From Marthasterias glacialis (Eukaryota; Echinodermata; Asteroidea; Forcipulatida; Asteriidae): DNA of 64,000 bases. The position numbers and the translations under genes are program-made. The notes under the pieces are model-generated. The model ran no database searches. It was not told where the DNA came from and saw nothing but the letters and a program-made list of their open reading frames with translations. The stretch lies in assembly GCA_911728455.2 (NCBI GenBank), contig OU452239.1, positions 8,188,884 through 8,252,883 of the forward strand, written 5' to 3'. This document shows positions 46,401 to 60,500 of the stretch, one piece after another; the first letter of the stretch is position 1; every line of letters starts with the position of its first letter.

Positions 46401-47323
46401 GGCGTTTGAAGCGCACTCGGAGCAGCCCCGCTCCCTGGTGATTTCAAGGCGGAAGATGGCCATGGCTGGCCGGGAAAACCAGATTTTCGGATGCAGGACC
46501 ATGGCAGCTAACTGCAGGTACAAGAAATTTCTCTCTAGCCCCATTATTTCTGGAGTAATTGACCATGGCGCTTCCGACTTCTTTTTTCGGCTTTTTTTTA
46601 GCTGGCTTCGGTCCAGCACACACATAGCGGCCTTTGCTATTGTTGACGTACACACAGCATTGCCGTATGAACTAGACATCCTCGGGGTGTCCTCATTCCG
46701 CGGTCCCTGGCATCCTCCCTGTTTATCCGGCAGCCCCAAGACCGGCATTTTCGGAAAGCCAATGAACAGGGCTTTCCAACCGTGTCAGATTTGTCAGTTT
46801 CCCGCCAATACTTTGGGAGATAGAGCCGTTGCTAAGTCTTGTTTTCAGTCTGTTACAGTTTCGTGTACAAAAGTGCCATTAGACAGGCGTTTGAAGCGCA
46901 TTCGGAGCAGCCCCGCTCCCTGCTGATTTCAAGGCGGAAGATGGCCATGGCTGGCCGGGAAAACCAGATTTTCGGATGCAGGACCATTGCAGCTAACTGC
47001 AGGTACAAGAAATTTCTCTCTAGCCCCATTATTTCTTGAGTAATTGACCATGGCGCTTCCGACTTCTTTTTTCGGCTTTTTTTTAGCTGGCTTCGGTCCA
47101 GCACACACGTAGCGGCATATGCTATTGTTGACGTACACACAGCATTGCCGTATGAACTAGACATCCTCGGGGTGTCCTCACTCCGCGGTCCCTGGCATCC
47201 TCGCTGTTTATCAGGCAGCCCCAAGACCGGCATTTTCGGAAAGCCAATGAACAGGGCTTTCCAACCGTGTCAGATTTGTCAGTTTCCCGCCAATACTTTG
47301 GGAGATAGAGCCGTTGCTAAGTC
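43443..47323 (+). repeat. Mixed domain with a 5-monomer echo of 2425 bp
   Basis: Monomers at 44414 and 46839 share TTCTTGAGTAATTGACC, CACACGTAGCGGCATATGC and CATCCTCGCTG at offset 2425. The copy at 45869 carries the loop variant CTTCTTTCCAGC at 46121-46132 and TTTGTTAGTTTCC near 46305; both recur in the monomer at 118, 45.7 kb away. The copy at 45384 has TTTCTCGAAAAAACTTTGGG near 45829. The GGCATATGC type seen here is the D3 type of the next domain. Confidence 0.78.
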
Positions 47324-50300
47324 TTGTTTTCACTCTGTTACAGTTTCGTGTACAAAAGTGCCATTAGACAGGCGTTTGAAGTGCATTCGGAGCAGCCCAG
47401 CTCCCTGGTGATTTCAAGGCGGAAGATGGTCATGGCTTTCCGGGAAATCCAGATTTTCGGATGCAGGACTATAGCAGCTAACTGCAGGTACAAGAAATTT
47501 CTCTCTAGCCCCATTATTTCTGGAGTAATTGGCCATGGCGCTTCCGACTTCTTTTTTTCGGTTTTTTTTTAGCTGGCTTCGGTCCAGCACACACATAGCG
47601 GCCTTTGCTATTGTTGACGTACACAGAGCTTGGCCGTATGAACTAGACATCCTCGGGGTGTCCTCACGCCGCGGTCCCTGGCATCCTCCCTATTTATCCG
47701 GCAGCCCCAAGACCGGCATTTTCGGAAAGCCAATGAACAGGGCTTTCCAACCGTGTCAGATTTGTCAGTTTCCCGCGTATACTTTGGGAGATAGAGCCGT
47801 TGCTAAGTCTTGTTTTCACTCTGTTACAGTTTCGTGTACAAAAGTGCCATTAGACAAGCGTTTGAAGCGCATTCGGAGCACTCCCGCTCCCTGGTGATTT
47901 CAAGGCGGAAGATGGCCGTGGCTGGCCGGGAAAACCAGATTTTCGGATGCAGGACCATTGCAGCTAACTGCAGGTACAAGAAATTTCTCTCTAGCCCCAT
48001 TATTTCTGGAGTAATTGACCATGGCGCTTCCGACTTCTTTTTTCGGCTTTTTTTTAGCTGGCTTCGGTCCAGCACACACGTAGCGGCATATGCTATTGTT
48101 GACGTACACACAGCATTGCCGTATGAACTAGACATCCTCGGGGTGTCCTCACTCCGCGGTCCCTGGCATCCTCGCTGTTTATCCGGCAGCCCCAAGACCG
48201 GCATTTTCGGAAAGCCAATGAACAGGGCTTTCCAACCGTGTCAGATTTGTCAGTTTCCCGCCAATACTTTGGGAGATAGAGCCGTTGCTAAGTCTTGTTT
48301 TCACTCTGTTACAGTTTCGTGTACAAAAGTGCCATTAGACAGGCGTTTGAAGTGCATTCGGAGCAGCCCCGCTCCCTGGTGATTTCAAGGCGGAAGATGG
48401 TCATTGCTTTCCGGGAAATGCAGATTTTCGGATGCAAAACTATGGCAGCTAACTGCAGGTACAAAAAATTTCTCTCTAGCCCCATTATTTCTGGAGTAAT
48501 TGGCCATGGCGCTTCCGACTTCTTTTTTTCGGCTTTTTTTTAGCTGGCTTCGGTCCAGCACACACATAGCGGCCTTTGCTATTGTTGACGTACACAGAGC
48601 TTGGCCGTATGAACTAGACATCCTCGGGGTGTCTTCACTCCGCGGTCCCTGGCATCCTCCCTATTTATCCGGCAGCCCCAAGACCGGCATTTTCGGAAAG
48701 CCAATGAACAGGGCTTTCCAACCGTGTCAGATTTGTCAGTTTCCCGCCAATACTTTGGGAGATAGAGCCGTTGCTAAGTCTTGTTTTCACTCTGTTACAG
48801 TTTCGTGTACAAAAGTGCCATTAGACAAGCGTTTGAAGCGCATTCGGAGCACTCCCGCTCCCTGGTGATTTCAAGGCGGAAGATGGCCATGGCTGGCCGG
48901 GAAAACCAGATTTTCGGATGCAGGACCATGGCAGCTAACTGCAGGTACAAGAAATTTCTCTCTAGCCCCATTATTTCTTGAGTAATTGACCATGGCGCTT
49001 CCGACTTCTTTTTTCGGCTTTTTTTTAGCTGGCTTCGGTCCAGCACACACGTAGCGGCATATGCTATTGTTGACGTACACACAGCATTGCCGTATGAACT
49101 AGACATCCTCGGGGTGTCCTCACTCCGCGGTCCCTGGCATCCTCGCTGTTTATTCGGCAGCCCCAAGACCGGCATTTTCGGAAAGCCAATGAACAGGGCT
49201 TTCCAACCGTGTCAGATTTGTCAGTTTCCCGCCAATACTTTGGGAGATAGAGCCGTTACTAAGTCTTGTTTTCAGTCTGTTACAGTTTCGTGTACAAAAG
49301 TGCCATTAGACAGGCGTTTGAAGTGCATTCGGAGCAGCCCCGCTCCCTGGTGATTTCAAGGCGGAAGATGGTCATTGCTTTCCGGGAAATGCAGATTTTC
49401 GGATGCAAGACTATGGCAGCTAACTGCAGGTACAAAAAATTTCTCTCTAGCCCCATTATTTCTGGAGTAATTGGCCTTGGCGCTTCCGACTTCTTTTTTT
49501 CGGCTTTTTTTTAGCTGGCTTCGGTCCAGCACACACATAGCGGCCTTTGCTATTGTTGACGTACACAGAGCTTGGCCGTATGAACTAGACATCCTCGGGG
49601 TGTCCTCAATCCGCGGTCCCTGGCATCCTCCCTATTTATCCGGCAGCCCCAAGACCGGCATTTTCGGAAAGCCAATGAACAGGGCTTTCCAACCGTGTCA
49701 GATTTGTCAGTTTCCCGCCAATACTTTGGGAGATAGAGCCGTTGCTAAGTCTTGTTTTCACTCTGTTACAGTTTCGTGTACAAAAGTGCCATTAGACAAG
49801 CGTTTGAAGCGCATTCGGAGCACTCCCGCTCCCTGGTGATTTCAAGGCGGAAGATGGCCATGGCTGGCCGGGAAAACCAGATTTTCGGATGCAGGATCAT
49901 TGCAGCTAACTGCAGGTACAAGAAATTTCTCTCTAGCCCCATTATTTCTTGAGTAATTGACCATGGCGCTTCCGACTTCTTTTTTCGGCTTTTTTTTAGC
50001 TGGCTTCGGTCCAGCACACACGTAGCGGCCTTTGCTATTGTTGACGTACACACAGCATTGCCGTATGAACTAGACATCCACGGGGTGTCCTCACTCCGCG
50101 GTCCCTGGCATCCTCGCTGTTTATCCGGCAGCCCCAAGACCGGCATTTTCGAAAAGCCAATGAACAGGGCTTTCCAACCGTGTCAGATTTGTCAGTTTGC
50201 CGCCAATACTTTGGGAGATAGAGCCGTTGCTAAGTCTTGTTTTCAGTCTGTTACAGTTTCGTGTACAAAAGTGCCATTAGACAGGCGTTTGAAGCGCATT

Positions 50301-53150
50301 CGGAGCAGCCCCGCTCCCTGCTGATTTCAAGGCGGAAGATGGCCATGGCTGGCCGGGAAAACCAGATTTTCGGATGCAGGACCATTGCAGCTAACTGCAG
50401 GTACAAGAAATTTCTCTCTAGCCCCATTATTTCTTGAGTAATTGACCATGGCGCTTCCGACTTCTTTTTTCGGCTTTTTTTTAGCTGGCTTCGGTCCAGC
50501 ACACACGTAGCGGCATATGCTATTGTTGACGTACACACAGCATTGCCGTATGAACTTAGACATCCTCGGGGTGTCCTCACTCCGCGGTCCCTGGCATCCT
50601 CGCTGTTTATTCGGCAGCCCCAAGACCGGCATTTTCGGAAAGCCAATGAACAGGGCTTTCCAACCGTGTCAGATTTGTCAGTTTCCCGCCAATACTTTGG
50701 GAGATAGAGCCGTTGCTAAGTCTTGTTTTCACTCTGTTACAGTTTCGAGTACAAAAGTGCCATTAGACAGGCGTTTGAAGTGCATTCGGAGCAGCCCCGC
50801 TCCCTGGTGATTTCAAGGCGGAAGATGGTCATTGCTTTCCGGGAAATGCAGATTTTCGGATGCAAGACTATGGCAGCTAACTGCAGGTACAAAAAATGTC
50901 TCTCTAGCCCCATTATTTCTGGAGTAATTGGCCATGGCGCTTCCGACTTCTTTTTTTCGGTTTTTTTTTAGCTGGCTTCGGTCCAGCACACACATAGCGG
51001 CCTTTGCTATTGTTGACGTACACAGAGCTTGGCCGTATGAACTAGACATCCTCGGGGTGTCCTCACTCCGCGGTCCCTGGCATCCTCCCTATTTATCCGG
51101 CAGCCCCAAGACCGGCATTTTCGGAAAGCCAATGAACAGGGCTTTCCAACCGTGTCAGATTTGTCAGTTTCCCGCCAATACTTTGGGAGATAGAGCCGTT
51201 GCTAAGTCTTGTTTTCACTCTGCTACAGTTTCGTGTACAAAAGTGCCATTAGACAAGCGTTTGAAGCGCATTCGGAGCACTCCCGCTCCCTGGTGATTTC
51301 AAGGCGGAAGATGGCCATGGCTGGCCGGGAAAACCAGATGTTCGGATGCAGGATCATTGCAGCTAACTGCAGGTACAAGAAATTTCTCTCTAGCCCCATT
51401 ATTTCTTGAGTAATTGACCATGGCGCTTCCGACTTCTTTTTTCGGCTTTTTTTTAGCTGGCTTCGGTCCAGCACACACGTAGCGGCCTTTGCTATTGTTG
51501 ACGTACACACAGCATTGCTGTATGAACTAGACATCCACGGGGTGTCCTCACTCCGCGGTCCCTGGCATCCTCGCTGTTTATCCGGCAGCCCCAAGACCGG
51601 CATTTTCGAAAAGCCAATGAACAGGGCTTTCCAACCGTGTCAGATTTGTCAGTTTGCCGCCAATACTTTGGGAGATAGAGCCGTTGCTAAGTCTTGTTTT
51701 CAGTCTGTTACAGTTTCGTGTACAAAAGTGCCATTAGACAGGCGTTTGAAGCGCATTCGGAGCAGCCCCGCTCCCTGCTGATTTCAAGGCGGAAGATGGC
51801 CATGGCTGGCCGGGAAAACCAGATTTTCGGATGCAGGACCATTGCAGCTAACTGCAGGTACAAGAAATTTCTCTCTAGCCCCATTATTTCTTGAGTAATT
51901 GACCATGGCGCTTCCGACTTCTTTTTTCGGCTTTTTTTTAGCTGGCTTCGGTCCAGCACACACGTAGCGGCATATGCTATTGTTGACGTACACACAGCAT
52001 TGCCGTATGAACTAGAGATCCTCGGGGTGTCCTCACTCCGCGGTCCCTGGCATCCTCGCTGTTTATTCGGCAGCCCCAAGACCGGCATTTTCGGAAAGCC
52101 AATGAACAGGGCTTTCCAACCGTGTCAGATTTGTCAGTTTCCCGCCAATAGTTTTGGGAGATAGAGCCGTTGCTAAGTCTTGTTTTCAGTCTGTTACAGT
52201 TTCGTGTACAAAAGTGCCATTAGAAAGGCGTTTGAAGCGCATTCGGAACAGCCCCGCTCCCTGCTGATTTCAAGGCGGAAGATGGCCATGGCTGGCCGGG
52301 AAAACCAGATTTTCGGATGCAGGACCATTGCAGCTAACTGCAGGTACAAGAAATTTCTCTCTAGCCCCATTATTTCTTGAGTAATTGACCATGGCGCTTC
52401 CGACTTCTTTTTTCGGCTTTTTTTTAGCTGGCTTCGGTCCAGCACACACGTAGCGGCATATGCTATTGTTGACGTACACACAGCATTGCCGTATGAACTA
52501 GACATCCTCGGGGTGTCCTCACTCCGCGGTCCCTGGCATCCTCGCTGTTTATTCGGCAGCCCCAAGGCCGGCATTTTCGGAGAGCCAATGAACAGGGCTT
52601 TCCAACCGTGTCAGATTTGTCAGTTTCCCGCCAATACTTTGGGAGATAGAGCCGTTGCTAAGTCTTGTTTTCAGTCTGTTACAGTTTCGTGTACAAAAGT
52701 GCCATTAGAAAGGCGTTTGAAGCGCATTCGGAGCAGCCCCGCTCCCTGGTGATTTCAAGGCGGAAGATGGCCATGGCTGGCCGGGAAAACCAGATTTTCG
52801 GATGCAGGACCATTGCAGCTAACTGCAGGTACAAGAAATTTCTCTCTAGCCCCATTATTTCTGGAGTAATTGGCCATGGCGCTTCCGACTTCTTTTTTTC
52901 GGCTTTTTTTTAGCTGGCTTCGGTCCAGCACACACATAGCGGCCTTTGCTATTGTTGACGTACACAGAGCTTGGCCGTATGAACTAGACATCCTCGGGGT
53001 GTCCTCACTCCGCGGTCCCTGGCATCCTCCCTATTTATCCGGCAGCCCCAACACCGGCATTTTCGGAAAGCCAATGAACAGGGCTTTCCAACCGTGTCAG
53101 ATTTGTCAGTTTCCCGCCAATACTTTGAGAGATAGAGCCGTTGCTAAGTC
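47324..53150 (+). repeat. Domain M: D1-D2 dimers changing to D1-D2-D3 trimers
   Basis: D1 monomers (47324, 48295, 49266, 50723) have GGTCATTGCTTTCCGGG or a close form, TTCTTTTTTTCGG, CAGAGCTTGGCCG and CCTATTTATCC. D2 monomers (47810, 48781, 49752, 51209) have GGAGCACTCCCGCTCC and CATCCTCGCTG. D3 monomers (50237, 51694, 52180) have TTGAGTAATTGACC and GGCATATGC. The order is D1-D2-D1-D2-D1-D2-D3-D1-D2-D3-D3. D1-D2 repeats at 971 bp and D1-D2-D3 at 1457 bp (49266-50722 and 50723-52179). The two D2 copies inside the trimers share ACATCCACGGGG, TTCGAAAAGCC and GTTTGCCGCC. The monomers at 52180 and 52665 share CATTAGAAAGGCG. Confidence 0.9.
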
Positions 53151-56100
53151 TTGTTTTCACTCTGTTACAGTTTCGTGTACAAAAGTGCCATTAGACAAGC
53201 GTATGAAGCGCATTCGGAGCAGCCCCGCTCCCTGCTGATTTCAAGGCGAAAGATGGCCCTGGCTGGCCGGGAAAACCAGATTTTCGGATGCAGGACCATG
53301 GCAGCTAACTGCAGGTACAAGAAATTTCTCTCTAGCCCCATTATTTCTAAAGTAATTGGCCATGAAGCTTCCGACCTCTTTTTTCGGCTTTTTTTTTAGC
53401 TGGCTTCGGTCCAGCACACACATAGCGGCCTTTGCTATTGTTGACGTACACACAGCATGGCCGTATGAACTAGACATCCTCGGGGTGTCCTCACTCCGCG
53501 GTCCCTGGCATCCTCCCTGTTTATCCGGCAGCCCCAAGACCGGCATTTTCGGAAAGCCAATGAACAGGGCTTTCCAACCGTGTCAGATTTGTCAGTTTCC
53601 CGCCAATACTTTGGGAGATAGAGCCGTTGCTAAGTCTTGTTTTCACTCTGTTACAGTTTCGTGTACAAAAGTGCCATTAGACAGGCGTTTGAAGCGCATT
53701 CGGAGCAGCCCCGCTCCCTGCTGATTTCAAGGCGGAAGATGGCCATGGCTGGCCGGGAAAACCAGATTTTCGGATGCAGGACCATGGCAGCTAACTGCAG
53801 GTACAAGAAATTTCTCTCTAGCCCCATTATTTCTAAAGTAATTGGCCATGGCGCTTCCGACTTCTTTTTTCGGCTTCTTTTTTAGCTGGCTTCGGTCCAG
53901 CACACACATAGCGGCCTTTGCTATTGTTGACGTACACAGAGCATGGCCGTATGAACTAGACATCCTCGGGGTGTCCTCACTCCGCGGTCCCTGGCATCCT
54001 CCCTGTTTATCCGGCAGCCCCAAGACCGGCATTTTCGGAAAGCCAATGAACAGGGCTTTCCAACCGTGTCAGATTTGTCAGTTTCCCGCCAATACTTTGG
54101 GAGATAGAGCCGTTGCTAAGTCTTGTTTTCACTCTGTTACAGTTTCGTGTACAAAAGTGCCATTAGACAGGCGTTTGAAGCGCATTCGGAGCAGCCCCGC
54201 TCCCTGATGATTTCAAGTCGGAAGATGGCCATGGCTGGCCGGGAAAACCAGATTTTCGGATGCAAGACCGTGGCAGCTAACTGCAGGTACAAGAAATTTC
54301 TCTCTAGCCCCATTATTTCTGTAGTAATTGGCCATGGCGCTTCCGACTTCTTTTTTCGGCTTTTTTTTAGCTGGCTTCGGTCCAGCACACACATAGCGGC
54401 CCTTGCTATTGTTGACGTACACAGAGCATGGCCGTATGAACTAGACATCCTCGGGGTGTCCTCACTCCGCGGTCCCTGGTATCCTTCCTGTTTATCCGGC
54501 AGCCCCAAGACCGGCATTTTCGGAAAGCCAATGAACAGGGCTTTCCAACCGTGTCAGATTTGTCAGTTTCCCGCCAATACTTTGGGAGATAGAGCCGTTG
54601 CTAAGTCATGTTTTCAGTCTGTTACAGTTTCGTGTACAAAAGTGCCATTAGACAGGCGTTTGAAGCGCCTTCGGAGCAGTCCCGCTCCCTGGTGATTTCA
54701 AGGCGGAAGATGGCCATGGCTGGCCGGGAAAACCAGATTTTCGGATGCAGGACTATAGCAGCTAACTGCAGGTACAAGAAATTTCTCTCTAGCCCCATTA
54801 TTTCTGGTGTAATTGGCCATGGCGCTTCCGACTTCTTTTGTGGGCTTTTTTTTAGCTGGCTTCGATCCAGCACACACATAGCGGCCTTTGCTATTGTTGA
54901 CGTACACACAGCATTGCCGTATGAACTAGACATCCTCGGGGTGTCCTCACTCCGCGGTCCCAGGCATCCTCCCTGTTTATCCGGCAGCCCCAAGACCGGC
55001 ATTTTCGGAAAGCCAATGAACAGGGCTTTCCAACCGTGTCAGATTTGTCAGTTTCCCGCCAATACTTTGGGAGATAGAGCCGTTGCTAAGTCTTGTTTTC
55101 AGTCTGTTACAGTTTCGTGTACAAAAGTGCAATTAGACAGGCGTTTGAAGCGCCTTCGGAGCAGTCCCGCTCCCTGGTGATTTCAAGGCGGAAGATGGCC
55201 ATGGCTGGCCGGGAAAACCAGATTTTCGGATGCAGGACTATAGCAGCTAACTGCAGGTACAAGAAATTTCTCTCTAGCCCCATTATTTCTTGTGTAATTG
55301 GCCATGGCGCTTCCGACTTCTTTTGTGGGCTTTTTTTTAGCTGGCTTCGGTCCAGCACACACATAGCGGCCTTTGCTATTGTTGACGTACACACAGCATT
55401 GCCGTATGAACTAGACATCCTCGGGGTGTCCTCACACCGCGGTCCCTGGCATCCTCCCTGTTTATCCGGCAGCCCCAAGACCGGCATTTTCGGAAAGCCA
55501 ATGATCAGGGCTTTCCAACCGTGTCAGATTTGTCAGTTTCCCGCCAATACTTTGGGAGATAGAGCCGTTGCTAAATCTTGTTTTCACTCTGTTACAGTTT
55601 CGTGTACAAAAGTGCCCTTAGACAGGCGTTTGAAGCGCATTCGGAGCAGTCCCGCTCCCTGGTGATTTCAAGGCGGAAGATGGCCATGGCTGGCCGGGAA
55701 AACCAGATTTTCGGATGCAGGACCATGGCAGCTAACTGCAGGTACAAGAAATTTCTCTCTAGCCCCATTATTTCTGGAGTAATTGGCCATGGCGCTTCCG
55801 ACTTCTTTTTTCGGCTTTTTTTTAGCTGGCTTCGGTCCAGCACACACATAGCGGCCTTTGCTATTGTTGACGTACACACAGCATGGCCGTATGAACTAGT
55901 CATCCTCGGGGTGTCCTCACTCCGCGGTCCCTGGCATCCTCCCTGTTTATCCGGCAGCCCCAAGACCGGCATTTTCGGAAAGCCAATGAACAGGGCTTTC
56001 CAACCGTGTCAGATTTGTCAGTTTCCCGCCAATACTTTGGGAGATAGAGCCGTTGCTAAATCTTGTTTTCACTCTGTTACAGTTTCGTGTACAAAAGTGC

Positions 56101-57517
56101 CATTAGACAGGCGTTTGAAGCGCATTCGGAGCAGCCCCGCTCCCTGATGATTTTAAGGCGGAAGATGGCCATGGCTGGCCGGGAAAACCAAATTTTCGGA
56201 TGCAGGACCATGGCAGCTAACTGCAGGTACAATAAATTTCTCTCTAGCCCCATTATTTCTGGAGTTATTGGCCATGGCGCTTCCGACTTCCTTTTTCGGC
56301 TTTTTTTTAGCTGGCTTCGGTCCAGCACACACATAGCGGCCTTTGCTATTGTTGACGTACACAGAGCATGGCCGTATGAACTAGACATCCTCGGGGTGTC
56401 CTCACTCCGCGGTCCCTGGTATCCTCCCTGTTTATCCGGCAGCCCCAAGACCGGCATTTTCGGAAAGCCAATGAACAGGGCTTTCCAACCGTGTCAGATT
56501 TGTCAGTTTCCCGCCAATACTTTGGGAGATAGAGCCGTTGCTAAGTCTTGTTTTCACTCTGTTACAGTTTCGTGTACAAAAGTGCCATTAGACAGGCGTT
56601 TGAAGTGCACTCGGAGCAGCCCCGCTCCCTGGTGATTTCAAGGCGGAAGATGGCCATGGCTGGCCGGGAAAACCAGATTTTCGGATGCAGGACCATGGCA
56701 GCTAACTGCAGGTACAATAAATTTCTCTCTAGCCCCATTATTTCTGGAGTAATTGACCATGGCGCTTCCGACTTCTTTTTTCGGCTTTTTTTTAGCTGGC
56801 TTCGGTCCAGCACACACATAGCGGCCTTTGCTATTGTTGACGTACACAGAGCATGGCCGTTTGAACTAGACATCCTCGGGGTGTCCTCACTCCGCGGTCC
56901 CTGGCATCCTCCCTGTTTATCCGGCAGCCCCAAGACCGGCATTTTCGGAAAGCCAACGAACAGGGCTTTCAAACAGTGTCAGATTTGTCAGTTTCCCGCC
57001 AATACTTTGGGAGATAGAGCCGTTGCTATGTCTTGTTTTCACTCTGTTACAGTTTCGTGTACAAAAGTGCCATTAGACAGGCGTTTGAAGTGCACTCGGA
57101 GCAGCCCCGCTCCCTGGTGATTTCAAGGCGGAAGATGGCCATGGCTGGCCGGGAAAACCAGATTTTCGGATGCAGGACCATGGCAGCTAACTGCAGGTAC
57201 AATAAATTTCTCTCTAGCCCCATTATTTCTGGAGTAATTGACCATGGCGCTTCCGACTTCTTTTTTCGGCTTTTTTTTAGCTGGCTTCGGTCCAGCACAC
57301 ACATAGCGGCCTTTGCTATTGTTGACGTACACACAGCATTGCCGTATGAACTAGACATCCTCGGAGTGTCCTCACTCCCCGGTCCCTGGCATCCTCCCTG
57401 TTTATCCGGCAGCCCCAAGACCGGCATTTTCGGAAAGCCAATGAACAGGGCTTTCCAACCGTGTCAGATTTGTCAGTTTCCCGCCAATACTGTGGGAGAT
57501 AGAGCCGTTGCTAAGTC
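53151..57517 (+). repeat. Domain N: near-identical monomer pairs
   Basis: Successive monomers pair up. 53151 and 53637 share TTTCTAAAGTAATTGG. 54608 and 55093 share GCGCCTTCGGAGCAGTCCCG and TTCTTTTGTGGGC. 56548 and 57033 share AAGTGCACTCGG, TACAATAAATTTC and AATTGACC. This points to single-monomer exchange rather than HOR exchange. Private changes include GGCCATGAAGCTTCC near 53360 and GCAATTAGAC near 55129. CCAACGAAC first appears near 56955. Confidence 0.8.
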
Positions 57518-60500
57518 TTGTTTTCAGTCTGTTACAGTTTCGTGTACAAAAGTGCCATTAGACAGGCGTTTGAAGCGCATTCCGAGCAGCCCCGCTCCCT
57601 GCTGATTTCAAGGCGGAAGATGGCCATGGCTGGCCGGGAAAACCAGATTTTCGGATGCAGGACCATGGCAGCTAACTGCAGGTACAAGAAATTTCTCTCT
57701 AGCCCCATTATTTGTGGAGGAATTGACCATGGCGCTTCCGACTTCTTTTTTCGGCTTTTTTTTAGCTGGCTTCGGTCCAGCACACACATAGCGGCCTTTG
57801 CTATTGTTGACGTACACCCAGCATTGCCGTATGATCTAGACATCTTCGGGGTGTCCTCACTCCGCGGTCCCTGGCATCCTCCCTGTTTATCCGGCAGCCC
57901 CAAGACCGGCATTTTCGGAAAGCCAATGAACTGGGATTTCCAACCGTGTCAGATTTGTCAGTTTCCCGCCAATACTGTGGGAGATAGAGCCGTTGCTAAG
58001 TCTTGTTTTCACTCTGTTACAGTTTCGTGTACAAAAGTGCCATTAGACAGGCGTTTGAAGCGCATTCGGAGCAGCCCCGCTCCCTGCCGATTTCAAGGCG
58101 GAAGATGGCCATGGCTGGCCGGGAAAACCAGATTTTCGGATGCAGGACCATGGCAGCTAACTGCAGGTACAAGAAATTTCTCTCTAGCCCCATTATTTCT
58201 GGAGTAATTGACCATGGCGCTTCCGACTTCTTTTTTCGGCTTTTTTTAACTGGCTTCGGTCCAGCACACACATAGCGGCCTTTGCTATTGTTGACGTACA
58301 CAGAGCATAGCCGTATGAACTAGACATCCTTGGGGTGTCCTTACTCCGCGGTCCCTGGCATCCTCCCTGTTTATCCGGCAGCCCCAAGACCGGCATTTTC
58401 GGAAAGCCAACGAACAGGGCTTTCAAACAGTGTCAGATTTGTCAGTTTCCCGCCAATACTTTGAGAGATAGAGCCGTTGCTAAGTCATGTTTTCAGTCTG
58501 TTACAGTTTCGTGTACAAAAGTGCCATTAGACAGGCGTTTGAAGCGCATTCGGAGCAGCCCCGCTCCCTGGTGATTTCAAGGCGGAAGATGGCCATGGCT
58601 GGCCGGGAAAACCAGATTTTCGGATGCAGGACCATGGCAGCTAACTGCAGGTACAAGAAATTTCTCTCTAGCCCCATTATTTCTGGAGTAATTGACCATG
58701 GTGCTTCCGACTTCTTTTTTCGGCTTTTTTTTAGCTGGCTTCGGTCCAGCACATACATAGCGGCCTTTGCTATTGTTGACGTACACAGAGCATGGCCGTT
58801 TGAACTAGACATCCTCGGGGTGTCCTCACTCTGCGGTCCCTGGCATCCTCCCTGTTTATCCGGCAGCCCCAAGACCGGCATTTTCGGAAAGCCAATGAAC
58901 AGGGCGTTCAAACAGTGTCAGATTTGTCAGTGTCCCGCCAATACTTTGGGAGATAGAGCCGTTGCTAAGTCTTGTTTTCACTCTGTTACAGTTTCGTGTA
59001 CAAAAGTGCCATTATACAGGCGTTTGAAGTGCACTCGGAGCAGCCCCGCTCCCTGGTGATTTCAAGGCGGAAGATGGCCATGGGTGGCCGGGAAAACCAG
59101 ATTTTCGGATGCAGGACCATGGCAGCTAACTGCAGGTACAAGAAATTTCTCTCTAGCCCCATTATTTGTGGAGGAATTGACCATGGCGCTTCCGACTTCT
59201 TTTTTCGGCTTTTTTTTAGCTGGCTTCGGTCCAGCACACACATAGCGGCCTTTGCTATTGTTGACGTACACACAGCATTGCCGTATGATCTAGACATCTT
59301 CGGGGTGTCCTCACTCCGCGGTCCCTGGCATCCTCCCTGTTTATCCGGCAGCCCCAAGACCGGCATTTTCGGAAAGCCAATGAACAGGGATTTCCAACCG
59401 TGTCAGATTTGTCAGTTTCCCGCCAATACTGTGGGAGATAGAGCCGTTGCTAAGTCTTGTTTTCAGTCTGTTACAGTTTCGTGTACAAAAGGGCCATTAG
59501 ACAGGCGTTTGAAGCGCATTCGGAGCAGCCCCGCTCCCTGCCGATTTCAAGGCGGAAGATGGCCATGGCTGGCCGGGAAAACCAGATTTTCGGATGCAGG
59601 ACCATGGCAGCTAACTGCAGGTACAAGAAATTTCTCTCTAGCCCCATTATTTCTGGAGTAATTGACCATGGCGCTTCCAACTTCTTTTTTCGGCTTTTTT
59701 TAACTGGCTTCGGTCCAGCACACACATAGCGGCCTTTGCTATTGTTGACGTACACAGAGCATAGCCGTATGAACTAGACATCCTTGGGGTGTTCTTACTC
59801 CGCGGTCCCTGGCATCCTCCCTGTTTATCCGGCAGCCCCAAGACCGGCATTTTCGGAAAGCCAACGAACAGGGCTTTCCAACCGTGTCAGATTTGTCAGT
59901 TTCCCGCCAATACTTTGAGAGATAGAGCCGTTGCTAAGTCTTGTTTTCACTCTGTTACAGTTTCGTGTACAAAAGTGCCATTAGACAGGCGTTTGAAGCG
60001 CATTCGGAGCAGCCCCGCTCCCTGGTGATTTCAAGGCGGAAGATGGCCATGGGTGGCCGGGAAAACCAGATTTTCGGATGCAGGACCATGGCAGCTAACT
60101 GCAGGTACAAGAAATTTCTCTCTAGCCCCATTATTTCTGGAGTAATTGACCATGGTGCTTCCGACTTCTTTTTTCGGCTTTTTTTTAGCTGGCTTCGGTC
60201 CAGCACATACATAGCGGCCTTTGCTATTGTTGACGTACACACAGCATGGCCGTTTGAACTAGACATCCTCGGGGTGTCCTCACTCCGCGGTCCCTGGCAT
60301 CCTCCCTGTTTATCCGGCAGCCCCAAGACCGGCATTTTCGGAAAGCCAACGAACAGGGCTTTCAAACAGTGTCAGATTTGTCAGTTTCCCGCCAATACTT
60401 TGAGAGATAGAGCCGTTGCTAAGTCTTGTTTTCACTCTGTTACAGTTTCGTGTACAAAAGTGCCATTAGACAGGCGTTTGAAGCGCATTCGGAGCAGCCC

